Source: Clostridiales bacterium
GTDB lineage: Bacteria > Bacillota > Clostridia > UBA1381
DNA length: 44,233 nt
Direction of reading: 5' to 3'
Assembly (NCBI GenBank): GCA_029219925.1
Contig: JAQXUJ010000057.1
Span: 1 to 44,233 of the forward strand
Within the stretch, counting starts at the first letter, position 1. Every line of letters begins with the position of its first letter. The translations under genes and the position numbers were made by a program. The notes under the pieces were generated by a model that saw only the letters and a program-made list of their open reading frames with translations, ran no database searches and was not told the DNA's origin. Positions 9,798-18,706 of this stretch are shown piece after piece.

Positions 9798-9806
9798 GTT
9801 GATCTC
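9657..9806 (-). repeat. Dispersed intra-operon element, copy A (~145 bp)
   Basis: Near-identical to 42865-43019 (about 9 visible differences over ~143 aligned nt). Lies immediately upstream of the GerMN start codon and supplies its SD. Confidence 0.9.
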
Positions 9807-9811
9807 CTCTG

Positions 9812-11251
9812 TTATGAATTCAGCCCCACATTATACGGCAGCGTTATTATAAATATGCTTCCGCCGCCTTCGGCATCCTTTACCTCAATGCTTCCGCCAT
9901 GCAGCTGTACCGACTCCTTCGCAATAGCAAGACCCAGACCGGTTCCGCCCGTATCCCGTGCCCGGGAATCGTCCAGGCGATAAAATCTTTCAAAAATATG
10001 CTCCTTTTCCCCGTCGGGAATCCCCGGTCCGTTATCCTGTACCGTAACGAAAACCTTTGCGTCCTTTTGCTCCAGTCCCAGCCTGACAAAGCCGCCCTCC
10101 GGCGTGTATTTTACGGCATTATCCACAATATTGTAAACCGCCTCCCATATCTTATCGTAATCAAGCATTATAGGCTCCAGCGCCGCAGCAGAAAAATCCG
10201 GATACAGCACAATATTTTTCACTTCGGCGTTAGGCGTAAGCTTTCGGATTATAGCGTTCAGCATTACCACAAAATCCACCGGCGTGAGCTCGGTATTGTT
10301 CCTGTTTGCGTCCATCTTTGTAAGGGTCAGCAGCCTCTCCACAAGCCTTGTCAGACGGTCTACCTCGTCGCTTAAATCGCCGAGAAAATCCTGTATCATC
10401 TCCGGCGCGGGATTATCTGTCGTGACCAGACTGTCACATATAAGCTTTATGGTTGCCAGCGGCGTTTTCAGCTCATGGGAAACGTCCGATACAAACTTTT
10501 TTCGGTTCTGTTCAAAATTATCCAGCTCCGACGACATATAATTTAGCGCCTTCGCCATTTCCTGAAGCTCGGTACACCCCTTTTCCTTTGCTTTAATATT
10601 AAAATTTCCCTTCGATATTTCCTTGGCAACCGAAATAAAATTATCAATGGGCGCCGTTGTCATCAGGGATAAGGTAAGACTCAGCATAGCAACCAAAATA
10701 CTTATTATAGCCGCAAACAGCACAAGATTTGCCCGAATATTCCCTATAGTTGCGTCAATATCGGAAACCGACTCAACAAGATAAACAACGCCGGCATTTT
10801 CTCCGTTTACCAAAAGAGGCACGGCAACCGACATCATGCCGCTCTCCTTGCTGTGAGAAAACGCCTGATCGTCCTCTGCCAGACACCTGCTTATTGCCTC
10901 TCTGATAACGATTTTACCTACCAGGTCGGACTCGTCGCTGGTATCGAAATACGCGCGGCTGTCCGGACGCACGGCAATACCCCGTATACTGCTGCCCGCC
11001 AGCGTTTGATTTATGTTAAAGCGCGTCTGCTCGTCTACCTCGTGAGCATCGGTAATCAATCCGGACACAATATTCGCCTTGGCAAACAGCTTTACCTTTT
11101 CCGAATCGTAAAGCTTCTGCGAAACCACTCCCACTACATATACGCTCAAAAGAACCATGGCAAGAAGGATTACCCCCACATACGTTGCCATCATGGAAAA
11201 TCGCATAGATGAAAAGAAATCCTTAATTTTTCCTGTAGTAATAACCAACAC
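9812..11251 (-). CDS. Two-component sensor histidine kinase (HAMP, HisKA, HATPase)
   Basis: VSHELKTPLATIKL H-box, DNAVKYTPEGG N-box, DNGPGIP, GTGLGLAIAKESVQLHGG. Start uncertain; overlaps the RR end. Confidence 0.95.
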   Translation of the reverse strand: MLVITTGKIKDFFSSMRFSMMATYVGVILLAMVLLSVYVVGVVSQKLYDSEKVKLFAKANIVSGLITDAHEVDEQTRFNINQTLAGSSIRGIAVRPDSRAYFDTSDESDLVGKIVIREAISRCLAEDDQAFSHSKESGMMSVAVPLLVNGENAGVVYLVESVSDIDATIGNIRANLVLFAAIISILVAMLSLTLSLMTTAPIDNFISVAKEISKGNFNIKAKEKGCTELQEMAKALNYMSSELDNFEQNRKKFVSDVSHELKTPLATIKLICDSLVTTDNPAPEMIQDFLGDLSDEVDRLTRLVERLLTLTKMDANRNNTELTPVDFVVMLNAIIRKLTPNAEVKNIVLYPDFSAAALEPIMLDYDKIWEAVYNIVDNAVKYTPEGGFVRLGLEQKDAKVFVTVQDNGPGIPDGEKEHIFERFYRLDDSRARDTGGTGLGLAIAKESVQLHGGSIEVKDAEGGGSIFIITLPYNVGLNS

Positions 11252-11903
11252 CCCATTTTGTCAGAATGTAAAGCGGTTCTGCGGGATTTTCCTCAATTTT
11301 TTCCCGCAGACGCCTTATATGCACATCCACCGTGCGGACATCACCCGGATAGTCCACTCCCCACGCAATATTCAAAAGGCTTTCCCTTGTATAAACCCGT
11401 CCCGGATTTTTAATAAACAGATCAAGCAGGTCAAATTCCTTGCCGGTAAGCTCCACCGCTCTGTCCTTTATGGTTACGCGGCGAAGATTATAGTCCAGCT
11501 TAATGTCGCCCGATACCACAATTTCATTATTATTCTTCGGAGCGGGATTTACTCGGCGCAAAATCGCCTTTATCCTGGAGGTGACCTCCCTAATATTAAA
11601 AGGCTTGGTGATATAATCGTCAGCGCCGTATTCAAGACCGAGAATTTTATCAATATCCTCGCTCCGCGCCGTAAGCATAATTATGGGGACATCCGAAAAG
11701 CCGCGGATTGTACGGCATACCGTGAGTCCGTCCATCTTGGGAAGCATTACGTCCAAAAGAATCAGATTAATGCTGCTGTCCCGGGCAAGCCTTACCGCTT
11801 CCTCGCCGTCATATGCCGTGACCACCTGATAGCCCTCCTGCTCAAGGTTATACTTGAGCCCCTTTACAATAATCTTTTCATCATCTACAACCAGAATTTT
11901 CAT
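11223..11903 (-). CDS. OmpR/PhoB-family response regulator
   Basis: MKILVVDDEKIIVKGL, LLDVMLPKMDGL, C-terminal winged helix (TVDVHIRRLREKIEENP). Confidence 0.96.
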   Translation of the reverse strand: MKILVVDDEKIIVKGLKYNLEQEGYQVVTAYDGEEAVRLARDSSINLILLDVMLPKMDGLTVCRTIRGFSDVPIIMLTARSEDIDKILGLEYGADDYITKPFNIREVTSRIKAILRRVNPAPKNNNEIVVSGDIKLDYNLRRVTIKDRAVELTGKEFDLLDLFIKNPGRVYTRESLLNIAWGVDYPGDVRTVDVHIRRLREKIEENPAEPLYILTKWGVGYYYRKN

Positions 11904-11920
11904 CTGCCATACCTCTCCTT

Positions 11921-12304
11921 TTATTCTACCGTTATATGCGATTTTATGACATTAAACCGTTTCTCTCCTATTCCGCTTACCTTCATAATGTCTTGAATAG
12001 TTTCAAACGGTCCGTGCTCCCTGCGATAATCCACAATCCGCTGCGCCATCTTTTCCCCGATACCGTCAAGCTTTGTGAGAACGCTTACCGGCGCAGTATT
12101 TATATTAATTATCCCATCCTTCTCATATTCATCCTCTTCGCCGCTTTCCTCCTGGTATGTATCTTCAATCACCGGCGTGGGTGCAAGAGCCGAGGAATTT
12201 TTGATTACTGCAAATTTTGACGTATGTAAATCTCTTATGATAAGCCCTGCCGCAAGCGCAAAAATAAATATTAATATCCAACAGCTTTTATACGGCTTTT
12301 TCAA
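11921..12304 (-). CDS. ComEA-like helix-hairpin-helix DNA-binding protein
   Basis: N-terminal TM; NINTAPVSVLTKLDGIGEKMAQRIVDYRREHGPFETIQDIMKVSGIGEKRFNVIKSHITVE. Confidence 0.9.
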   Translation of the reverse strand: MKKPYKSCWILIFIFALAAGLIIRDLHTSKFAVIKNSSALAPTPVIEDTYQEESGEEDEYEKDGIININTAPVSVLTKLDGIGEKMAQRIVDYRREHGPFETIQDIMKVSGIGEKRFNVIKSHITVE

Positions 12305-12394
12305 TTAAAATCACCTTACAATATATAATCTTATTATAAGTATATCACAAATAATTCAATTTTCATAGTTTTTTATGAAAAATAATTATATTTC

Positions 12395-12423
12395 TTGCAA
12401 AATTAATTATTTTTATGTATAAT
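12395..12423 (+). promoter_or_regulatory. Sigma-A-type promoter of the dacF-like gene
   Basis: TTGCAA (12395-12400)-N17-TATAAT (12418-12423); predicts a leader of about 80 nt. Confidence 0.65.
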
Positions 12424-12448
12424 TAATGTATATAAAGTGTATTTTCCG

Positions 12449-12493
12449 GTCTGCCCCGCCCTGCGGCAGACGTGGTTCCATAACAGGGGCAGA
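12449..12493 (+). promoter_or_regulatory. Leader with alternative stems upstream of the dacF-like gene
   Basis: GTCTGCC (12449-12455)/GGCAGAC (12465-12471) and TCTGCCCC (12450-12457)/GGGGCAGA (12486-12493) share the 5' arm. Confidence 0.5.
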
Positions 12494-12509
12494 AAGGTTC
12501 TGAAATTAT

Positions 12510-14063
12510 ATGAAAAAACACCTTCTTGCATCAATAATTTTTGCGGCTGTGATTGCATTTAATTCGTTGGCCGCAGCGGCTCCGTCGGCGAGTCCCTCGG
12601 CAGCGCCCAAAACAGCGGCATCGGCGTCACCGAAAACTTCCGCATCACCGAAAATTTCCCCGTCGCCGACAGCTTCGGCAAAGCCCACATCATCACCAAA
12701 GGCATCCGCATCGCCCAAATCATCAACGGCGCCCTCTGCGTCACCGGCACCGGAGGCGACCGAGAAAAAATCAGAGTTCCCCGTACCGCGTGCCGATTCT
12801 GCCATAGTTATTGACGCAAGCTCCGGTGACGTTATATCTGCACTGAATGCCGATAAAAAAATGTATCCTGCCGGTCTTTCCAACATAATGACGGCTATTA
12901 TTGCTCTGGAAAACACCAACCTTGCCGACAGCTGCACCGTCACCGACGAGGCGCTGGCAGGCATAACCTATGATCAGCCGCAGCTTGGCATGAAGGTCGG
13001 GGAAAGCTATACCGTAGAACAGCTTTTACACGCAATTATATTAAACTCCTGCAATGATGCCTCAAATACCCTTGCCATATCAGTTTCGGGCAGCATAGAC
13101 GCATTTGTGCAGAAAATGAATGATAAGGCGGCGGAGCTTGGTCTTGCCGGCACGCACTTCGCAAATCCCTCCGGCTATCAAAACGAAAATCACTATACCA
13201 CCGCCTCCGATATGGCTTATCTTTCGCTGTACGCCATGAGCAACAGCACCTTTGCGCAGATTGCGGCAACGCAGAAATACGTATTTCCGCCCACGGCAAT
13301 GCGCAATACACAGAAAACCATATTAAGCACCAATCATCTTGTGAGCCGATACAAATATCCTTATCACTTTTACGCAAACGCCACAGGCATAAAGTCCGGA
13401 AACAGCAATGACGCCGGATACTGCCTTGCCGCGTCGGCAGTAAAGGGTAAGCTTAATATCATCAGTGTGGTTATGGGCTGCAAAAACACAAATGCAAACG
13501 AGGGAGCATATTCCTTTACCGACACCGCAGCTATTTTTGATTACGTTTTTGAAAACTATCAGTCGGTACTTCTTGCGCGCAAAGGCGATGTCTTATACGA
13601 TACAAAGGTTTCTGAAGCAAAAAATTCAACCCGCTTGGCGCTCACCGTTGAGGACGATGTTTACATCACCCTCAAAAACACCGCCGACCCGGAGGTTATC
13701 ACAAATGAAGTAAACATTGTGCAGGACACAAAAGCGCCCATTGCTCAGGGTGATTATTTCGGAACAATCACCTATTTCTACAACGGGAAACAGCTGAAAA
13801 CAATTAATCTTGTCGCCGCCAATGAAGTCAAGCGCGATTTAATATTGCATATAATGAACAGCATTATTCATTTTATCTTTAATCCGATTACGCTTATAAT
13901 AATTATTCTATTGCTGGCGATTTGGATTCGATTGCGCATAATCCGCAACCGTAAACGCCGCAAACGCCACAGAAAAATGGTTTCCTATTCCGGTAAAACC
14001 GGGATAAACTCCGACAGAAACAGCGTTTCGCGCAGCCGCGACGGATACCGCCGCAGAAGATAG
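12510..14063 (+). CDS. dacF: D-alanyl-D-alanine carboxypeptidase (DacF/PBP5 family) with Ala/Ser/Pro linker and C-terminal TM helix
   Basis: Peptidase_S11 family: SNIMTAIIALE region, NSCNDAS (SxN-like), KSGNSNDAGYCLAAS (KTG-like KSG); the linker (aa ~25-88) is almost entirely A/S/P/K. Confidence 0.9.
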   Translation: MKKHLLASIIFAAVIAFNSLAAAAPSASPSAAPKTAASASPKTSASPKISPSPTASAKPTSSPKASASPKSSTAPSASPAPEATEKKSEFPVPRADSAIVIDASSGDVISALNADKKMYPAGLSNIMTAIIALENTNLADSCTVTDEALAGITYDQPQLGMKVGESYTVEQLLHAIILNSCNDASNTLAISVSGSIDAFVQKMNDKAAELGLAGTHFANPSGYQNENHYTTASDMAYLSLYAMSNSTFAQIAATQKYVFPPTAMRNTQKTILSTNHLVSRYKYPYHFYANATGIKSGNSNDAGYCLAASAVKGKLNIISVVMGCKNTNANEGAYSFTDTAAIFDYVFENYQSVLLARKGDVLYDTKVSEAKNSTRLALTVEDDVYITLKNTADPEVITNEVNIVQDTKAPIAQGDYFGTITYFYNGKQLKTINLVAANEVKRDLILHIMNSIIHFIFNPITLIIIILLLAIWIRLRIIRNRKRRKRHRKMVSYSGKTGINSDRNSVSRSRDGYRRRR

Positions 14064-14068
14064 CTTTA

Positions 14069-14110
14069 AAAAAACTGAGGTTTTCCTCCTATGGAAAACC
14101 TCAGTTTTTT
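14069..14110. terminator. Bidirectional rho-independent terminator
   Basis: AAAAAACTGAGGTTTTCC-tcctat-GGAAAACCTCAGTTTTTT between convergent dacF and hydA. Confidence 0.93.
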
Positions 14111-14117
14111 AATAACT

Positions 14118-15851
14118 TTAGAACTTGCTTCTCTTTTTAAAAGTAGTATGCAGAAGCTCATGTGCCTTATGTGAGCACGGCTCTCCGAAATATTCGCTGT
14201 AAAGCTTTTGAATATACGGATTTTCGTGTGATTTTCTGATTGCGGAAGCCTCGTCCTCAGAATAAAGGGCCTTTGCGCGAAGCGCTTTGACATCAGTCAC
14301 TGCTTTTGTTCTGGAGTCTACAATCGGCTGACCGCCGCCGTGGATACATCCGCCCGGGCATGCCATGATTTCGATAAAGTCGTAATGCTCGCCCGCTTTA
14401 ACCTTTTCCAGTATGGTTCTTGCGTTCTTTGTTCCGTGAGCAACTGCGATATGGACATCCTTGCCGGCAATTTTTAATGTTGCCTCCTTAACGCCCTCAA
14501 GACCTCTTACCTCTGTTATATTAATATTGTCAAGGGGTTTGCCCTCAAGCTTTTCATATACGGTACGGATAGCCGCTTCCATAACACCGCCTGTTGTACC
14601 GAAGATAACTCCCGCACCGGTCGCCATACCGAAGGGCTGGTCGAACTCTTCATCGGGCAGCGACGCAAAATCGATACCTGCCTGCTTAATCATTCTCGCA
14701 AGCTCTCTTGTCGTCAGGGACGCATCAATGTCCAGGCTGCCGCTGGAGGACAGCTCCGGACGGCTTGCCTCATACTTCTTCGATGTACACGGCATGATTG
14801 CAACCGAGTATATGTCCTTCTTGTCAATACCTGTCTTCTCGGCATAGTACGACTTAATCACCGCACCGAACATCTCCATGGGCGACTTTGCCGTAGAGAG
14901 ATTATCGGTAAATTCCGGATAGTAATGCTCGCAGAACTTAACCCAGCCCGGCGAACAGGAAGTAATAATCGGAAGTCTTTCCTGCTTTGTAAATCTCTCA
15001 ATAAATTCCGTACCCTCTTCCATAATGGTCAGGTCGGCAGCGGTATCGGTATCAAACACCTTGTCGAATCCCAGACGGCGAAGGGCAGCAACCATTTTTC
15101 CGGTTACCGGTGTGCCTATAGGCAGACCGAATTCTTCGCCAAGCGCCGCACGTACAGCCGGTGCTGTCTGAACAACAACATGCTTTTCGGTATTGTATAT
15201 AGCTTCCATAACCTGCGGAATTGACGTCTTTTCATACAAAGCGCCTACAGGACACGCTACTATACACTGTCCGCAGTATACGCATGCAACATCGGACATG
15301 GGCTGTTCAAATGCTGCGCGAACCTCGGTAGCAAAGCCTCTGTTTACCGCTGAAATAACCGAAATATCCTGATTATCACAGGCAGCTATACATCTTCTGC
15401 ACAGCACGCACTTATTATTATCTCTTACAAGGGATGTTGACGAATTATCAATCTCATGCTGTATATTTTCGCCCTCATATCTAAGACCGTCCACACCCAG
15501 CTCGTCCGCAAGAGTCTGAAGCTCACAATTTCTGCTTCTGATGCAGGTAAGACACTTCTTTTCATGATTGGACAGAATAAGCTCAAGGGTAGCACGACGT
15601 GCCTTTCTTACCTTTTCGGTATTTGTAAATACTTCAATCCCCTCTGCAACCGGGTATACGCATGCCGCCTGCAGCGCTTTTGCGCCCTTAACCTCAACAA
15701 GGCACATTCTGCAAGCGCCGATCTGGTTTAAATCCTTTAGGTAACATAAGGTAGGAATGTTGATACCAACCTCACGCGCTGCGTCAAGAATAGTGTAGCC
15801 CTCAGGTACGCTTATGTCCTGACCGTTTATTTTTAAGTTTACCATCTTCAT
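14118..15851 (-). CDS. hydA: NAD(P)-linked [FeFe] hydrogenase catalytic subunit (HydA/HndD type)
   Basis: N-terminal 2Fe-2S, CxxCxxxxxC His-type and 2[4Fe-4S] domains; H-cluster motifs ITSCSPGWVKF, MPCTSKKYEASRPEL, EIMACPGGCIHGGGQ; C-terminal small-subunit domain. Confidence 0.96.
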   Translation of the reverse strand: MKMVNLKINGQDISVPEGYTILDAAREVGINIPTLCYLKDLNQIGACRMCLVEVKGAKALQAACVYPVAEGIEVFTNTEKVRKARRATLELILSNHEKKCLTCIRSRNCELQTLADELGVDGLRYEGENIQHEIDNSSTSLVRDNNKCVLCRRCIAACDNQDISVISAVNRGFATEVRAAFEQPMSDVACVYCGQCIVACPVGALYEKTSIPQVMEAIYNTEKHVVVQTAPAVRAALGEEFGLPIGTPVTGKMVAALRRLGFDKVFDTDTAADLTIMEEGTEFIERFTKQERLPIITSCSPGWVKFCEHYYPEFTDNLSTAKSPMEMFGAVIKSYYAEKTGIDKKDIYSVAIMPCTSKKYEASRPELSSSGSLDIDASLTTRELARMIKQAGIDFASLPDEEFDQPFGMATGAGVIFGTTGGVMEAAIRTVYEKLEGKPLDNINITEVRGLEGVKEATLKIAGKDVHIAVAHGTKNARTILEKVKAGEHYDFIEIMACPGGCIHGGGQPIVDSRTKAVTDVKALRAKALYSEDEASAIRKSHENPYIQKLYSEYFGEPCSHKAHELLHTTFKKRSKF

Positions 15852-15868
15852 TTCATTCCTTTCCTCAA

Positions 15869-17662
15869 TTAATCTTTATCAATTGCGCCGAACTTACATG
15901 CCGCCTGACATGCGCCGCACTTAATACACTTCTCCTGGTCGATAACAAACGGCGACTTAATCTGACCGGAAATTGCGCCCGCCGGGCACTGTCTTGAACA
16001 CAGGCTGCAGCCCTTACATTTATCCGGATTAATCTTGTACTGCGCAAGCGCCTTACATACGTGAGCCGGACATTTCTTGTCCTTTACGTGTGCAATGTAC
16101 TCATCTCTGAAGTAATGCAGAGTGGAAAGAACCGGGTTAGGAGCTGTCTGTCCCAGTCCGCACAGAGCTGATGACTTGATTGCATAGCACAGCTCCTCCA
16201 TCTTGTCAATATCCTCCATTGTGCCCTTGCCGTTTGTAATCTTTGTCAGAATTTCAAGCAGTCTCTTTGTACCGATTCGGCAGGGAGCACATTTACCGCA
16301 GGATTCGTCAACGGTAAATTCAAGGAAGAATTTCGCGATATCAACCATACAGTTATCCTCGTCCATGACGATAAGTCCGCCCGAACCCATCATGGAACCG
16401 ATTGCGATAAGCGAATCATAGTCAATCGGCGTATCTATAAGTGACGCCGGAATACATCCGCCGGAAGGACCGCCGGTCTGGGCGGCCTTGAATTTCTTTC
16501 CGTTGGGAACGCCGCCGCCGATGTCTTCAACTATCTCACGCAGAGTCGTACCCATAGGGATTTCAACAAGACCCGTATTGTGGATTTTTCCGCCTAATGC
16601 AAATACCTTTGTACCCTTTGACTTCTCGGTACCCATTGACGCGAACCAGTCCGCACCCTTTAATATAATCTGCGCAATGTTTGCGTAGGTTTCAACGTTA
16701 TTAAGAAGGGTAGGCTTGCCCCACAGACCCTTTACTGCCGGGAAAGGCGGACGCGGACGGGGTTCTCCTCTTTTACCTTCAATTGATGTAAGCAGAGCCG
16801 TTTCCTCACCGCATACAAATGCTCCCGCACCAAGACGTAGGTCAAGATCAAAATTAAAGCCTGTTCCGAAGATGTCCTTTCCCAAAAGACCGTATTCTCT
16901 TGCCTGCTTAATGGCAATTTTAAGTCTTTCAACAGCAATAGGATACTCTGCTCTTATGTAAATATATCCCTGGTCGGCGCCTACGGCATAGCCGGCAATC
17001 GCCATAGCCTCAATAACCGCATGGGGGTCGCCCTCCAGCACCGAACGGTCCATGAATGCGCCGGGGTCGCCTTCGTCAGCGTTACAGCAAACATACTTTT
17101 GGTCGCCCTGAGCCTTATAGGTGAAATCCCATTTCAGACCGGTAGGGAATCCGCCGCCGCCTCTGCCGCGCAGTCCCGAATCCTTAATGGTCTGAATAAC
17201 CTCTTCCCTTGTCATTTCGGTAAGCACCTTAGCAAGAGCCTGATAGCCGTCAACAGCTATATATTCGTCAATATTTTCAGGATTTATAACGCCGCAGTTT
17301 CTGAGCGCAACACGGTGCTGCTTAGCATAGAATGCGGTTTCGTTCAGGGACTTTATATTATCCTCTTCAACAGTTTCGCTGTAAAGAAGTCTTTTTACAA
17401 TACGTCCCTTTAAAAGATGCTCTTCAACAATTTCCTTAACGTCCTCAACCTTTACGCGGCTGTAGAAGGCGCCCTCCGGATAAACTACCACAACAGGACC
17501 CAGTGCGCAAAGACCGAAACAGCCTGTCTGTACAATTTTAATTTCATTTTCAAGATTATTTGCCTTCAGCTGGTTTTTAAACTCCTCCTGCAGAACAACT
17601 GAGCCTGAGGAGGTACAACCCGTACCGCCGCAAATCAATACATGAGCTCTGTATATATTCAT
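15869..17662 (-). CDS. hydB: NuoF-like flavoprotein subunit of the electron-bifurcating hydrogenase (HydB/HndC) with C-terminal 2[4Fe-4S]
   Basis: N-terminal 2Fe-2S thioredoxin-like domain, GLRGRGGGGFPTGLKW, ESCGKCAPCRIGTKR, CKGCSLCSRQCP and CIKCGACQAAC. Confidence 0.96.
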   Translation of the reverse strand: MNIYRAHVLICGGTGCTSSGSVVLQEEFKNQLKANNLENEIKIVQTGCFGLCALGPVVVVYPEGAFYSRVKVEDVKEIVEEHLLKGRIVKRLLYSETVEEDNIKSLNETAFYAKQHRVALRNCGVINPENIDEYIAVDGYQALAKVLTEMTREEVIQTIKDSGLRGRGGGGFPTGLKWDFTYKAQGDQKYVCCNADEGDPGAFMDRSVLEGDPHAVIEAMAIAGYAVGADQGYIYIRAEYPIAVERLKIAIKQAREYGLLGKDIFGTGFNFDLDLRLGAGAFVCGEETALLTSIEGKRGEPRPRPPFPAVKGLWGKPTLLNNVETYANIAQIILKGADWFASMGTEKSKGTKVFALGGKIHNTGLVEIPMGTTLREIVEDIGGGVPNGKKFKAAQTGGPSGGCIPASLIDTPIDYDSLIAIGSMMGSGGLIVMDEDNCMVDIAKFFLEFTVDESCGKCAPCRIGTKRLLEILTKITNGKGTMEDIDKMEELCYAIKSSALCGLGQTAPNPVLSTLHYFRDEYIAHVKDKKCPAHVCKALAQYKINPDKCKGCSLCSRQCPAGAISGQIKSPFVIDQEKCIKCGACQAACKFGAIDKD

Positions 17663-17681
17663 TTTATGTTAACCCCCTATT

Positions 17682-18053
17682 TTATTTAACCTCTTCACCG
17701 ATTGTGAACTCTGCGACAGGCTTATTGTTGATAATGTGCTCCGCTACAACGCGTGCCGCCTTATCCTCTGTCATATGAACGTAAGTAACCTTGTCCTGTC
17801 CCGGAACATAAACCTCCACAATAGGCTCCAGACGGCACATGCCGATGCAGCCCGTCTGCGTTACCGTTACTCCCTGGAGATTTCTCTTTTCAATCTCCTT
17901 AACAAATGCGTTTAATACAGGGCGCGCTCCCGCCGCGATACCGCAGGTTGCCATGCCGACAACTATACGAATACCGTCCTCACGTTCTTTACGCAGGTTT
18001 ACCTGATTTAAAGCTCTGTTACGAATTTCCTGTAATTCTGCCAAAGTTTTCAT
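17682..18053 (-). CDS. 2Fe-2S thioredoxin-like ferredoxin (HndB-like)
   Basis: GMATCGIAAGARPVLNAF...TQTGCIGMCRLEPIVEVYVPGQDKVTYVHM. Confidence 0.92.
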   Translation of the reverse strand: MKTLAELQEIRNRALNQVNLRKEREDGIRIVVGMATCGIAAGARPVLNAFVKEIEKRNLQGVTVTQTGCIGMCRLEPIVEVYVPGQDKVTYVHMTEDKAARVVAEHIINNKPVAEFTIGEEVK

Positions 18054-18103
18054 AGTTAATCCTCCTTAGATTTTTTATTTATGTAAAGTTGATTTATAAA
18101 ACC

Positions 18104-18643
18104 TTAACGTATTTCGTCAATACCTTCCCTTATATAACCGTCCAGCCACATAACCACCTCCGGAGTATCCAGCGGAACACCGTCCAGCTCCCTTCGGACT
18201 TCGCGGGTATCCATTACAAATTCCTTTCCGTTTATAATATGTCGGTAAAGAAAATCTATATCCGGTGAGCCGGAAACCAGCGTCGTAACCGTCCCTGCCA
18301 TATCGCCCAGAGGTGCTCTGTCAATATGGTCATAGGTGAAGGTAACATGCATCTTGGTTCCCTCTCCCTCCTTTGAGGAAATATCAAGCTCTCCCCCGCA
18401 CTGATTTGCGGCAGCCTCAAACAGAGAGATGCCCATTCCGACCTTCCGGGTTGTTCTTGTTGTGGAGAACGGGTCCTTAACCGTTTTCAAAAACTCCTCG
18501 CTCATACCGCAGCCGTCGTCATTTATATCAATAATAAGAAGATTGTTTTCAATATCTTCGTTCACCGTGATTTCTATCAAGTTGGCTTTTGCCTTAACGG
18601 AATTTTTTGCAATATCCAAAATGTGAAGTGACAACTCCTTCAT
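18104..18643 (-). CDS. GHKL-type ATP-binding protein (stand-alone HATPase_c)
   Basis: LDIAKNSVKAKA N-box-like, DDGCGMSEEFL, KVGMGISLFEAAANQCGGEL; no HisKA or sensor domain. Confidence 0.87.
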   Translation of the reverse strand: MKELSLHILDIAKNSVKAKANLIEITVNEDIENNLLIIDINDDGCGMSEEFLKTVKDPFSTTRTTRKVGMGISLFEAAANQCGGELDISSKEGEGTKMHVTFTYDHIDRAPLGDMAGTVTTLVSGSPDIDFLYRHIINGKEFVMDTREVRRELDGVPLDTPEVVMWLDGYIREGIDEIR

Positions 18644-18706
18644 ATAGTTCCGCCGCCTTTCATTTTCCTTTGTCCGAGCAGAAAATTTTCCTTAATCCCC
18701 GGCATT

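Noticed and set aside
11712-11728. 17-nt identity GTACGGCATACCGTGAG shared by the response-regulator gene and the miaA leader (41370-41386)
   Set aside because: One copy is inside conserved coding sequence; a single 17-mer match of partly palindromic sequence is plausibly chance.
14900-14960. TSCSPGW instead of TSCCPGW in catalytic HydA L1 motif
   Set aside because: I believe this variant is common among NADH-linked multimeric clostridial hydrogenases; not treated as novel without an alignment.
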